Assembly (NCBI GenBank): GCA_030760725.1
Contig: JASWHV010000001.1
Span: forward strand, 22,193,928-22,257,927
DNA: 64,000 nt
Source: Neostapfia colusana
Lineage: Eukaryota > Streptophyta > Magnoliopsida > Poales > Poaceae
Direction: 5' to 3'
Position numbers and translations under genes: made by a program. Positions 1 to 9,098 of the stretch are shown here, piece by piece (position 1 is the stretch's first letter; the number at the start of each line of letters is the position of its first letter). The notes below the pieces were generated by a model. The model was not told where the DNA came from and searched no databases. It saw only the letters and a program-made list of their open reading frames with translations.

Positions 1-1754
1 CAGCACACCCGATCCCGGCCGCAGCCGGATCCCGATTCAAAATATCGGCCGCTGACAGCTGGGGTCCACCCCCTTCTTCAACCTCGCGACACCCGCGCTC
101 CGCCGCCGAGGGACCTCGCCGGAGAGCTCGCCGCCGGCTGCTGTACAGCTTCAAACTTCTTGATTCTGGCCGCCCCTGCCTACTTTTACTTGGGGAACAT
201 GATCCGAGGGTCAGCTGCTCATGACAACGGCCGGAGCATGGTCGGCGACGAGCCGCCATATCGGAACGACTTCGGCCATGTCGGCTGATGCTCCTAGTGC
301 CTCAGCTACTTGGGAAACCGGTCGGGGAGCATCAGTGGACCTCAGAGAAGGTCGACATGAACTCGGGGCAGCTCGGGGAAGGCCCGAAATAGGTCCTCAC
401 CGTGCGCCCGATACCCCCCGTGCGTTCCGCCATTAGTAGACCTTGAATTACGCCGGGCACAGAAGTTCTCCGGCCCAGAGTTGTGAAGGCAACTTGTGCG
501 TCACCGTGTCTAGTTCGTGTGGGAGTGGCCTGAGGCCCTCTAATCCTTTCTAGAGCACGAATTAAACAGAATCGTACCCGAGGGTCGTTCTGCACACAGA
601 AAGGGGAAAAGTGGAAATTCGCCGCCGGTGAGCAACCACTCGAGCTGTGGCTCGGGGATGAGCAGCACCGATCACTTGCGCGTCCAAGGGTGCCTTGGCT
701 CGGGCGTGACAACGCCCAGGTTGGGCTGTCCACGAGAGCCCGAGGTGCGGCGGTTTCCAGTTCCGAGTTTGATCTTTCGGCACAGCCGATATCACTCGGT
801 TTCAATCGATTTCTATCAATGGGAAGGATGGAGGATGGTTGCTAGTACCTTGCTGGGACCTTGGAATGGAAAGAGGGAGCTGCGATCGGCTTGATCAAGC
901 AGGAACTCGAGCGGCGGCGATGGCAGTGGGAAAAGCAGTCGCGCACGTCGGTAGCTCGGGGAAATGGTGACTGAGGCACGCCGGGGAGGGAATAAATAGC
1001 TCGGCCGGCTGGCCTCCGGCTTGGGGCACGCAGCAGGAGCTGGCGCCGGCCGGCCCCTTCGGTGGCGCGCGCGCACAACAGCCGGGAACCGACTGAACTG
1101 TGGTTCAGTCGGTTTGCTTTGAGGCTGAGGCTGACATGTGGGTCCCACTCCTCTTTTAACCTCTGAAATTTATTCCTAACAGCTGTGGTAAACAGTGAAC
1201 CCTATTCTACCCTTGGCAACTCAAATTATTCACCCAAGAGCCATTTGAATTGATCAAAGTTCAAATGAGGTTTGGTTTGAATGAATTTCAGCACAAGTGC
1301 AGTTTGAAATTCAAATAAAGTTTGAATTTCTCCCCCTTAGCTCATGTCAAGATCAACTCCAAATGGAGTGAAAATTGGTGTGTGAGCTCACAAAAATGTG
1401 CTGAGCAAGAATATGCCTTCCACTTTTAAATTCAGTGGGTGAAAACAGTTTGAATTTGAATATGTTTTCAAACTGCCCCTTTCCTATCTACACCCAAGAT
1501 GACCTCAAAAATGTTTTGAATTTGGGTGAAACTTGGCATGGACATCCTTGGCAAAGTGTAGGAGTTTTCATATGTCCAGCCCATCTATATCACATGTGGG
1601 AAGTACCACTTTTGCAATGTGTGAGTTTGTTCCCTAATGAGCATGTTGATAATTGTTACTTGCTCTTTATTTGTGTTCATCATTTTTCCTCAAATGAGGT
1701 GTGTGGTGTGGGGATGAACACTGCAAATGGGTGTCAAAAACTGAGGCCCTTACA
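1..1754 (-). repeat. Element A 3' LTR (partial, 1754 of about 4046 bp)
   Basis: This is a direct copy of 11391-13144. It ends in CA at 1753-1754, right beside the polypurine tract. By comparison with the complete LTR at 9099-13144, about 2.3 kb of it lies left of the window. Small ORFs here recur unchanged in the other LTR and are not taken as genes. Confidence 0.95.
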
Positions 1755-1767
1755 TTCCTCCCCCCTT
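1755..1767 (-). promoter_or_regulatory. Element A polypurine tract (plus-strand primer)
   Basis: On the minus strand this reads AAGGGGGGAGGAA, immediately before the LTR start TG. This is the expected position for priming plus-strand DNA synthesis. The same 13 bases occur at the equivalent place in element B (52612-52624). Confidence 0.9.
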
Positions 1768-1772
1768 AAAAG

Positions 1773-1789
1773 AATCTCGTCCCGAGATT
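1773..1789. other. Perfect inverted repeat beside the element A polypurine tract
   Basis: AATCTCG, TCC, CGAGATT: a 7-bp perfect inverted repeat with a 3-base loop, between the gag-pol stop and the polypurine tract. It is conserved base for base in element B (52630-52646). The role is unknown; it may be an RNA hairpin near the 3' end of the genomic RNA. Confidence 0.75.
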
Positions 1790-1824
1790 ATAAGGTGAAA
1801 ATGAGAGAGAGGACGGTGGAAAAA

Positions 1825-4800
1825 TTACCGGATATGCGACGTGAGAAAGTCGGGGTAGTTAGTGCGAAGGAATTCTTCGCTCTCCCATGTCGCTTCATCC
1901 ATGGAGTGATTACTCCACAGAACCTTGTAGAACCACAACGTACGGTTGCGTGTGGTTCGGGCCTTTTCATCAATAATCTGCACCGGTTCCTCCCGATAGG
2001 TGAGATCCGGTTGCAGTTCTTCAATGTCTTCCAGCTGAACGGTAGTTGATAGCTTGAGACACTTCCTCAGCTGGGAAATGTGAAAGACGTCGTGCACACC
2101 GGAAAGTGCTTCTGGTAATCTTAGCCGGTATGCCACCGATCCACATCTTTCGGTAATCTGGAATGGACCGATGAATCGGGGTGCTAACTTTCCTCTCACC
2201 CCAAATCTGTTTACGCCCTTCATTGGAGACACTCGTAGATATACGTGGTCTCCAGCTTCGAATTGTAACGGACGCCTTCTCCGGTCCGCATACTGTTTCT
2301 GTCGGGATTGAGCGGCTTTTAGGTTCGCTTGAATTAATCGAACCTTTTCTTCCGCGTTGTTGACAAGATCAATCCCGAAGGTAACCCTCTCGCCAGACTC
2401 ACACCAATTCAATGGTGTGCGGCATTTTCTCCCGTATAGCGCCTCGTAGGGCGCCATCTTGATGCTGGCTTGGTACCCATTGTTGTACGAGAACTCGGCT
2501 AACGGCAAGTGATCATCCCAGTTCTTGCCGTGGTCGATAGCGCAAGCTCGTAGCATGTCTTCTAAGATTTGATTTACCCGCTCCGTTTGCCCATCCGTCT
2601 GCGGGTGGTAGGCTGAACTACGGATCAGCTTCGTCCCCAAGGCAGCGTGGAGCTGCTCCCAAAAACGGGACACAAATAAAGTGCCCCGGTCCGATACGAT
2701 AGTACGGGGTACGCCGTATAAGCATAGGATCCGTGAGATGTACAGTTCAGCGTACTTCTTGGCGTTGTAGTTGGTGTTGACCGGGATGAAATGGGCAACT
2801 TTGGTGAGCCGATCGACGATCACCCACACAGAATCATGTTTCTGTAAGGTGGTGGGTAAACCGACGACGAAATCCATGCTCACGTCCTCCCACTTCCAGG
2901 CAGGAATGCCCAGTGGTTGCAGCAGTCCCGGTTTCCGCATGTGGTCTGCCTTCACCCGTCGACATGTATCACACTCGGACACGTATTTTGCAGTCTCTCG
3001 CTTCATCCGTGTCCACCAAAACTTGCTTCTGAGTTCTTGATACATCTTGTTGCTGCCGGGGTGAATAGAAAACTTTGATAAGTGAGCCTCATCAAAGATT
3101 TTCTTCCGTAACTCCGGGTTTCGGGGTACGACGATCCGGTCCTTGAACCATAGGACGCCGTCTCCGTCCTTCCGGAAACATTTCAACTCCCCACTGTCTA
3201 CACGTCTCCGCAAATGTGATATGCCCTTGTCATTCTTCTGGGCTGCCGCTATCTCTTCACGGATGGTGGGGATCAAAGCTAGGTTGTAGAGAGCTCCATG
3301 TGGAATCACATGTAGTGGTGGTTCGCTCTCTTCCAACGGTGTGATGGTCAGATTATTGACGTGTGACTTGCGGCTTAGCGCGTCTGCCACAACGTTTGCC
3401 TTGCCCGGATGATAATGGATCTCTATCTCGTAATCCTTTATCAGTTCTAACCATCTTCGTTGCCTCATGTTCAGCTCCTTCTGAGTGAATATGTACTTGA
3501 GGCTTTTGTGGTCGGTATATAAATGTACGAGGTTACCGAGTAGGTAGTGCCTCCACATTTTCAGTGCAAGTACCACGGCAGCGAGCTCCAAGTCGTGAGT
3601 TGGATAATTTTGCTCATGATTCCTAAGCTGCCGTGACCCATACGCGACCACCCTTCGGTCTTGCATCAACACACATCCGAGCCCAATGCCGGATGCATCG
3701 CAGTACACATCGAACGGTTTTGTTGTGTCTGGCTGCGCCAAAACCGGTGCTGATGTCAGGTGCTTGACTAAAGCCTTGAATGCTGCTTCACATGCTGGAC
3801 TCCAAACATATTTGGTAGCCTTCTTCAGCAGCTCTGTCATTGGCTTGGCAATCTTCGAGAAGTTCGGAATGAACCTCCGATAATATCCCGCGAGTCCGAG
3901 GAAACTCCGTACCTCATGAACAGTTCTCGGGGATTTCCAATTCAGCACTTGCGTGATTTTGCTCGGGTCCACAGCGATACCCTCCGCTGAGATGATATGC
4001 CCGAGGAAAGGCACTTGCGATATCCAAAACTCGCATTTGCTGAACTTTGCGTATAACTTGTGATCCCGCAGCCGTTGCAAGACTATACGCAGATGTTTCT
4101 TGTGATCTTCCTCCGACTTGGAATATACCAGGATGTCGTCGATGAAGACCACGACAAACTTGTCCAGCTCCGGCATGAACACCGAGTTCATTAAGTACAT
4201 GAAGTGAGCTGGAGCATTGGTGAGGCCAAAGGACATGACCAGGTACTCATAAAGTCCGTACCTTGTCGAAAAAGCTGTCTTTGGAATGTCCTCAGCCCTG
4301 ATCTTAATCTGATGGTACCCGGATCTTAAATCCATCTTGGAAAAGACCTTTGCTTCGACCAACTGATCAAACAACATGTCGATCCGTGGCAACGGGTACT
4401 TGTTCTTGATGGTTACGGCATTTAATGGACGGTAGTCCACGCAAAGCCGCAACGTTTCATCCTTCTTTTTGACAAATAATGCCGAACAGCCCCATGGCGA
4501 GGAGCTCGGCCTAATAAAACCCTTCTCCAGAAGGTCCGTGAGCTGAGTCTTCAGTTCAGCCAACTCCTTGGGCGCCATCTTGTACGGCCTTCGGGATATT
4601 GGCATGGTTCCCGGTGCAAGTTCAATCTTGAACTCCACCTCTCTATCGGGTGGCATCCCCGGCAAATCATCCGGGAATACATCAGGGAATTCTCGGACCA
4701 CTGGAATGTCTTCCAATCTGATGGTTGTGGCTTGATAGACACTTGGAAGTTTTATTTCTGGACTGTCCAGAAATAATGAGTGAGAACCGTGCACTCCTGA

Positions 4801-6381
4801 GTTTAAGTGCACGACTCGGAGGACGGTGTCTAAAACAGCGCCGTGGCGGTTTAACCACGACATCCCTAGGATGACATCGACCTTCTGTCCCTCTAAGATA
4901 ATGAGAGACGTGGGGTACACTCTACCCGCTAAGCATAATGGTGCTTTGGAGACCATTACGCTTGCTGAAATCTTCCCACCCGGTGAACAAATTAAATATG
5001 GACTATCGGTGGGTAGTATTGGCAAGCTGTGTTTAGCAATGAAAGCTTGGCTAATAAAATTATGCGTGGCGCCTGAATCAAATAGTACTATAGCGGGATG
5101 CTGGTGGAGTTGGAACATACCCGCAAGGATTGGCTCGCCCTCCGGCACGTCCTCAATGGCAAGCTGGTGGACAGTACCGGGCCTAGGGTTTGCCCGCCGC
5201 GCATTAGTAGGGTTCCGGGGTTGATTCCTCCCCGGAAACTGTGGTACCACTCCGCCGCCTTGCCTCTCCGGGCAACTGCTCGCGAAGTGTCCTGGACGAC
5301 CACACTTGTAACATGTGGCCGCTGCTGGTGGAGTACTTGGTGGACGAAAGCCCGGCATGCGTTGCGGAGGTGCAAACGCACGCGGCATCGCCCGCTGCTG
5401 CTGTTGTTGTTGCGGTGGTGCTGGCAGTGCCGGCCGGAATGCCGGTGAAGAATACGGCCGACCGCGGAACGGCATCGACCGCTGTGGTGGCTGCCAGCGC
5501 GGACCTGATGGTGGGCGATTCACCATCCGAAACTTCTGAGAAGGACCGCCTCCTTCTCCGCTGCTCTGCGGCGCGCTTCGCTTTCGCTCTGCTGCCGCCA
5601 ACTCCTTGCCGGAGTCTTCCTGAACAATCGCAGCATCAATTATGTCGTTGAGGCTGCCGCGATTGAACATCGCCAGCTTGTCCTTCAGGAGCGGGTTAAG
5701 CCCCTGGTAAAAGTGGTCCCGCCGCTTCTCGTCCGTATCTGCGTGATACGACGCGTAGAGTGCGAGATCGTTGAACGCTCTGGAGTACTCCAGCGCGTTC
5801 CGGCTCCCTTGTTGCAGGTGTAGGAATTCCTGCGTCTTCCTCTTCATCAAACCGGGCGGTATATGATAGGCCCGGAAGGCCGTCCGGAACTCCGCCCAGG
5901 TCATCACTCGGTCGGTGGGTTGTGAAGCACAAAAGTTGGCCCACCACGCGCTCGCGGATCCTTGGAGCTGCTGGACCGCGAACTGAGTCTTGCGCTGCTC
6001 GCTGATTTGGAGCAGCCCGAACTTCATCTCTATGGCGCGGAGCCAGTTGTCCGCGTCAAGTGGTTCATCCGCCCTTGAGAATACAGGGGGATGAGTCGCC
6101 AGGAAGTCAGAGTAGGAGCTCTGTTGGCGCTCCTCACGATCTTGACGTCTCTCTGGGCGAGACGTATTCGCAATTAACGTTTGCAGCAGCTCTGTATGCT
6201 GCTGATGTGAACCCGCCATTGCCGCGACAATGTCGGCCAATGTAACCGTTGGCAGTGGCGGTGGCGGTGTTTGCTGTTGCTGTTGCTGCTGCTGTCCCGA
6301 GGAGTCCTCGGGAGGTGGTTGGGAGGTCTCTCCCCCTTGGCTAGTACCTCCAACATCGGGGTTGGCACGAGTACGCGTCAT
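1825..6381 (-). CDS. Element A gag-pol polyprotein (1518 aa), uninterrupted
   Basis: One open frame encodes all proteins for particle formation, reverse transcription and integration. I chose the ATG at 6381 (MTRTRANPD) over the upstream ATG at 6411 because element B starts similarly (MVRTHSP). Approximate residues: gag capsid domain 75-240; zinc knuckle CX2CX4HX4C 356-370; protease with DSGA near 433; reverse transcriptase with FIDDIL near 748; RNase H about 860-975 with CDASG and TDHKSL; integrase HHCC zinc domain about 1090-1140 and core with D, D and E near 1169, 1230 and 1266; C-terminal chromodomain-like segment about 1463-1515, ending WESEEFLRTNYPDF. All catalytic motifs that I checked are present. 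The stop lies about 70 bp from the 3' LTR. An intact frame plus near-identical LTRs indicates a recent insertion that may still be active. Confidence 0.95.
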   Translation of the reverse strand: MTRTRANPDVGGTSQGGETSQPPPEDSSGQQQQQQQQTPPPPLPTVTLADIVAAMAGSHQQHTELLQTLIANTSRPERRQDREERQQSSYSDFLATHPPVFSRADEPLDADNWLRAIEMKFGLLQISEQRKTQFAVQQLQGSASAWWANFCASQPTDRVMTWAEFRTAFRAYHIPPGLMKRKTQEFLHLQQGSRNALEYSRAFNDLALYASYHADTDEKRRDHFYQGLNPLLKDKLAMFNRGSLNDIIDAAIVQEDSGKELAAAERKRSAPQSSGEGGGPSQKFRMVNRPPSGPRWQPPQRSMPFRGRPYSSPAFRPALPAPPQQQQQQRAMPRAFAPPQRMPGFRPPSTPPAAATCYKCGRPGHFASSCPERQGGGVVPQFPGRNQPRNPTNARRANPRPGTVHQLAIEDVPEGEPILAGMFQLHQHPAIVLFDSGATHNFISQAFIAKHSLPILPTDSPYLICSPGGKISASVMVSKAPLCLAGRVYPTSLIILEGQKVDVILGMSWLNRHGAVLDTVLRVVHLNSGVHGSHSLFLDSPEIKLPSVYQATTIRLEDIPVVREFPDVFPDDLPGMPPDREVEFKIELAPGTMPISRRPYKMAPKELAELKTQLTDLLEKGFIRPSSSPWGCSALFVKKKDETLRLCVDYRPLNAVTIKNKYPLPRIDMLFDQLVEAKVFSKMDLRSGYHQIKIRAEDIPKTAFSTRYGLYEYLVMSFGLTNAPAHFMYLMNSVFMPELDKFVVVFIDDILVYSKSEEDHKKHLRIVLQRLRDHKLYAKFSKCEFWISQVPFLGHIISAEGIAVDPSKITQVLNWKSPRTVHEVRSFLGLAGYYRRFIPNFSKIAKPMTELLKKATKYVWSPACEAAFKALVKHLTSAPVLAQPDTTKPFDVYCDASGIGLGCVLMQDRRVVAYGSRQLRNHEQNYPTHDLELAAVVLALKMWRHYLLGNLVHLYTDHKSLKYIFTQKELNMRQRRWLELIKDYEIEIHYHPGKANVVADALSRKSHVNNLTITPLEESEPPLHVIPHGALYNLALIPTIREEIAAAQKNDKGISHLRRRVDSGELKCFRKDGDGVLWFKDRIVVPRNPELRKKIFDEAHLSKFSIHPGSNKMYQELRSKFWWTRMKRETAKYVSECDTCRRVKADHMRKPGLLQPLGIPAWKWEDVSMDFVVGLPTTLQKHDSVWVIVDRLTKVAHFIPVNTNYNAKKYAELYISRILCLYGVPRTIVSDRGTLFVSRFWEQLHAALGTKLIRSSAYHPQTDGQTERVNQILEDMLRACAIDHGKNWDDHLPLAEFSYNNGYQASIKMAPYEALYGRKCRTPLNWCESGERVTFGIDLVNNAEEKVRLIQANLKAAQSRQKQYADRRRRPLQFEAGDHVYLRVSPMKGVNRFGVRGKLAPRFIGPFQITERCGSVAYRLRLPEALSGVHDVFHISQLRKCLKLSTTVQLEDIEELQPDLTYREEPVQIIDEKARTTRNRTLWFYKVLWSNHSMDEATWESEEFLRTNYPDFLTSHIR

Positions 6382-6653
6382 TCTGAAATTCAACACAGCA
6401 GCAATTAGCACATGTCTTACTCAAAATTCCATAAACAGGAGTAAGTATTGAAGCGACGCATGATTAACTTGCACAACATTCACATATATTGATAAAGCAT
6501 AAACTTTATACAAGATACATTATTCTCGGATCTCCGAGAAGTCGTGCTCATGTCGTCACTACCTATACATACGCTACTGTCTACACGACATGTCACCGAT
6601 TACAAAAGTTGGGTTACGCTACCCTAGCTGCCCTACTTGGCAACCGTAACCCC

Positions 6654-7598
6654 CTACTCGGAGTAGAACTCGACCTCCTGTGGGTCGTCCTCCTCCGGTA
6701 CCTCTGCTGGTGGCTCGGGGTCTACCACCTCTTCTCCCATTCCAGGTTCTCCCATGGCTGGAAGACCCAAGACTACCGGTACGCCCAATACCGGGGGCAC
6801 GAGGTCCTGCAATGCATGCACCTCGTCCATAGCCTGGTTGTAGTCCTCTTCCCAGCCTTGTCCTTCCTCAATAGCGTCGTCCCGCTCTTGAGCAAGGTCC
6901 TCATTCTGCTGGGTTAGGGTCTGCACCAGCTCTTGCAACGCCGCAATGTCAACACGGCTCTTCTTCTTTGCCTTCTTCAGACGACGCAACTGATTGTGTT
7001 GTTCATTCAGTCGCTTGATCGTCGGAAGGAGCACATTGCGGAGTGCACTGTGAGCACTCTCAAAATGATCTCCACGGCTTGTGCTCTCCTTGAGCTTGGT
7101 GGCGAGATGCTCCGTATGAACAGCTTGGCTGTCCATCACAGCGTTTCCCGCCCTCATTTGGAGGCTGAGATTTGCCTCCGCGGGGTTGTACCTTGGGCAA
7201 CTCGGGTTTGTTGCCTCTAGGTACCTCTCTTCCCACACATGCTGAGCTCGTCCCTCCACCGGAACGAGTGCGTATGGAGTTCCCTCCATAGCCTGTACGT
7301 GTAGTTGGCAGAAACGTGACATAGTGTCACGGGCTGCCACTTGCCACATCCCTTCCGGTTGTCTTCCTCTCACCGTGACGGTGAATGGCACCCAACCGGG
7401 TGGCGTAGGCCCTGCAGGAACCTCGACATGGATCGTCCACGTCTTGTTCCCCTCTTCGCCTTCTTCCTTGGCGAAGTATTGCGGCATCTGGTTGTACCCG
7501 AAATATTGGAGCATTAGCCACAATGCTCCCGGGTAGCCGCTACGGTCAGAGCAGTGGGAAACTACCCACCCGTTCTCCAACCGTTTATCTGCTGCCAT
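6654..7598 (-). CDS. Element A orf0: 314-aa accessory protein upstream of gag
   Basis: This intact ORF lies in the leader between the primer site and gag, on the same strand, with a 272-bp non-coding gap to the gag ATG. Residues 1-150 look like a compact globular domain rich in W, F and Y (start MAADKRLENGWVV; later TWTIHVEVPAGPTPPGW). Residues about 195-265 form a charged coiled coil (KKAKKKSR, then heptad-like LQELVQTLTQQNEDLAQERDD). The C-terminus is acidic and proline-rich. An ORF at this position is described for rice RIRE3/RIRE8-type elements as orf0, with no known function. Location within the element argues against a captured host gene, although capture in an ancestor is possible. Element B lacks it. 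Confidence 0.8.
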   Translation of the reverse strand: MAADKRLENGWVVSHCSDRSGYPGALWLMLQYFGYNQMPQYFAKEEGEEGNKTWTIHVEVPAGPTPPGWVPFTVTVRGRQPEGMWQVAARDTMSRFCQLHVQAMEGTPYALVPVEGRAQHVWEERYLEATNPSCPRYNPAEANLSLQMRAGNAVMDSQAVHTEHLATKLKESTSRGDHFESAHSALRNVLLPTIKRLNEQHNQLRRLKKAKKKSRVDIAALQELVQTLTQQNEDLAQERDDAIEEGQGWEEDYNQAMDEVHALQDLVPPVLGVPVVLGLPAMGEPGMGEEVVDPEPPAEVPEEDDPQEVEFYSE

Positions 7599-9083
7599 CT
7601 GTAAAAATATATTTGAGAAATGTCAAATATTTATTTAAACAGTAAACCATTGAGTTATAACATAAGATATGTCATTGAACCCTTAACACTTGGAAACATA
7701 GTTCAAATTTTTAAACAAATTTGACTGCTGATCTGCTGTTCCCATGACAGCCCTGACCAGTTTCCATATCAATCTGATTTAGGCCAGGTTAAAAGCAAAA
7801 CCAGTCCTGGAGCTCAACATCAAAGTTAAAGTTAACTTCAATAGCTTTCCAGAAAGTATTTGGTTGGCCTAAGATCTGCTCTGGTTCAAAAGTTATGAGA
7901 TGTCAAAGTTAACAGAATTTCTGGGAACAATTGGACAGCACCTCCCTGCCTTAGGTACTGATTTGATCCAAGAATTCCAGTTAATTCTGTTCCTAATCTG
8001 ACAAAACTTTCTGTTACAAAGTTGTAACCCATCTCATAAGCTTCCCAGAACCACCTCATTTTCTATTTTTGGATTTTTATGCAGGAAGTTATGCTTAATT
8101 TACAGAGAGTCTACAGAGAGTCTTTGCTCCGTCCTGTTTTCTGGACAGTTTCAACTCTACTGCATTTTTCGAGTGGTTAAGGGATGAAACACCTCTGGAA
8201 CTCAACAGAAAAGTTGTAAAGCTCCTCCAAAGCTTTCCAGAAACGTATCATACGACCCCAACCTCGAAAGAACTCAACCTCTAACCTCTGATTAACTTCA
8301 GCCTTGATTTAGCTGAAAACAGAGTGCTCTGTCCTTAACATCCTATAAGTTGAAAATTTATTAACTTTGAATATCCTGTTCAAGGGAAGGAGTTACATCA
8401 AGTTTTACTACTTTGGATCAAAACCTTCAAGTTTTTAAATGAAGTTGTTCATTTAGTTGGGTGTGACGTCGAGGCGTCACCAGATTATGTCGGTACTACG
8501 TCCTCACAAAGGAAAAACCTATACCGGATTTAGCCGGCTTCGTTAGTTCAGTGGCACTACTCGTCACTCGCACACGGATGCTACACGTCTACCGTTTCGT
8601 GGTAAGGCTACCTGCAGAAACTCAAACAATCATCAGACTCGGCTGCACACCGAGCCCGGAATCCATACAGTTTGTACACCCGGCCGTCATCACTCGCCCG
8701 GATGTTCTCAAGCCAAACACGCCTTGAGTTACGTGTTCACGTTTCAGACCACGTGACGGGGTCTCCCATGTTGCACCACGCACGCCAGGGACAGACGTTG
8801 CTCGAATACCCCAAACGACATGAAGAGTCGTAGAGGATATCAAAGCGGGTCGGGTTACCTGCCACCCGTGGGGCTCCACCCTTCAGCTTGTGCGCACTGG
8901 TGGACAGCGCTTACGTGCACCCCCCAAGACATGAACGTCCCGAGATGCACGATTTTCCGACATAACAAATAAGTTAATAAGCCACTTTCTATATACTAAT
9001 AACATCCTTATACGGGCTACTAACTCGTTCCTCACTGGATTTTTGAAAAAGAAGACCTTTGTACTGTGTTAAACCTCAAGCGA
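7599..9083 (-). other. Element A leader (5' untranslated region) with conserved core 8622-8990
   Basis: No credible gene lies between the primer site and orf0. The primer-proximal part, about 8622-8990, matches element B 58210-58560 at roughly 94% by eye over about 200 bases, more than their RT genes (about 80%). It includes a short perfect hairpin (CTCAAG, 10-base loop, CTTGAG near 8711-8732). The position fits a packaging or dimerisation signal, which is an inference. The remaining about 1 kb is AT-rich with only scattered similarity to B. Confidence 0.75.
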
Positions 9084-9095
9084 GCTCTGATACCA
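9084..9095 (-). promoter_or_regulatory. Element A primer binding site (initiator-Met tRNA)
   Basis: On the minus strand this reads TGGTATCAGAGC, complementary to the 3' end of plant initiator methionine tRNA, three bases from the LTR end. Element B has the same 12 bases at 58680-58691. Confidence 0.95.
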
Positions 9096-9098
9096 CGC

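Noticed and set aside
332..805. 157-codon ORF on the minus strand, identical at 11722-12195
   Set aside because: Both copies lie in the paired LTRs of element A, so identity reflects recent LTR duplication rather than coding constraint; overlapping ORFs in other frames are equally long.
6654..7598. orf0 as a host plant gene
   Set aside because: It sits between primer site and gag of element A on the same strand, without introns; a same-position ORF is known in related elements.
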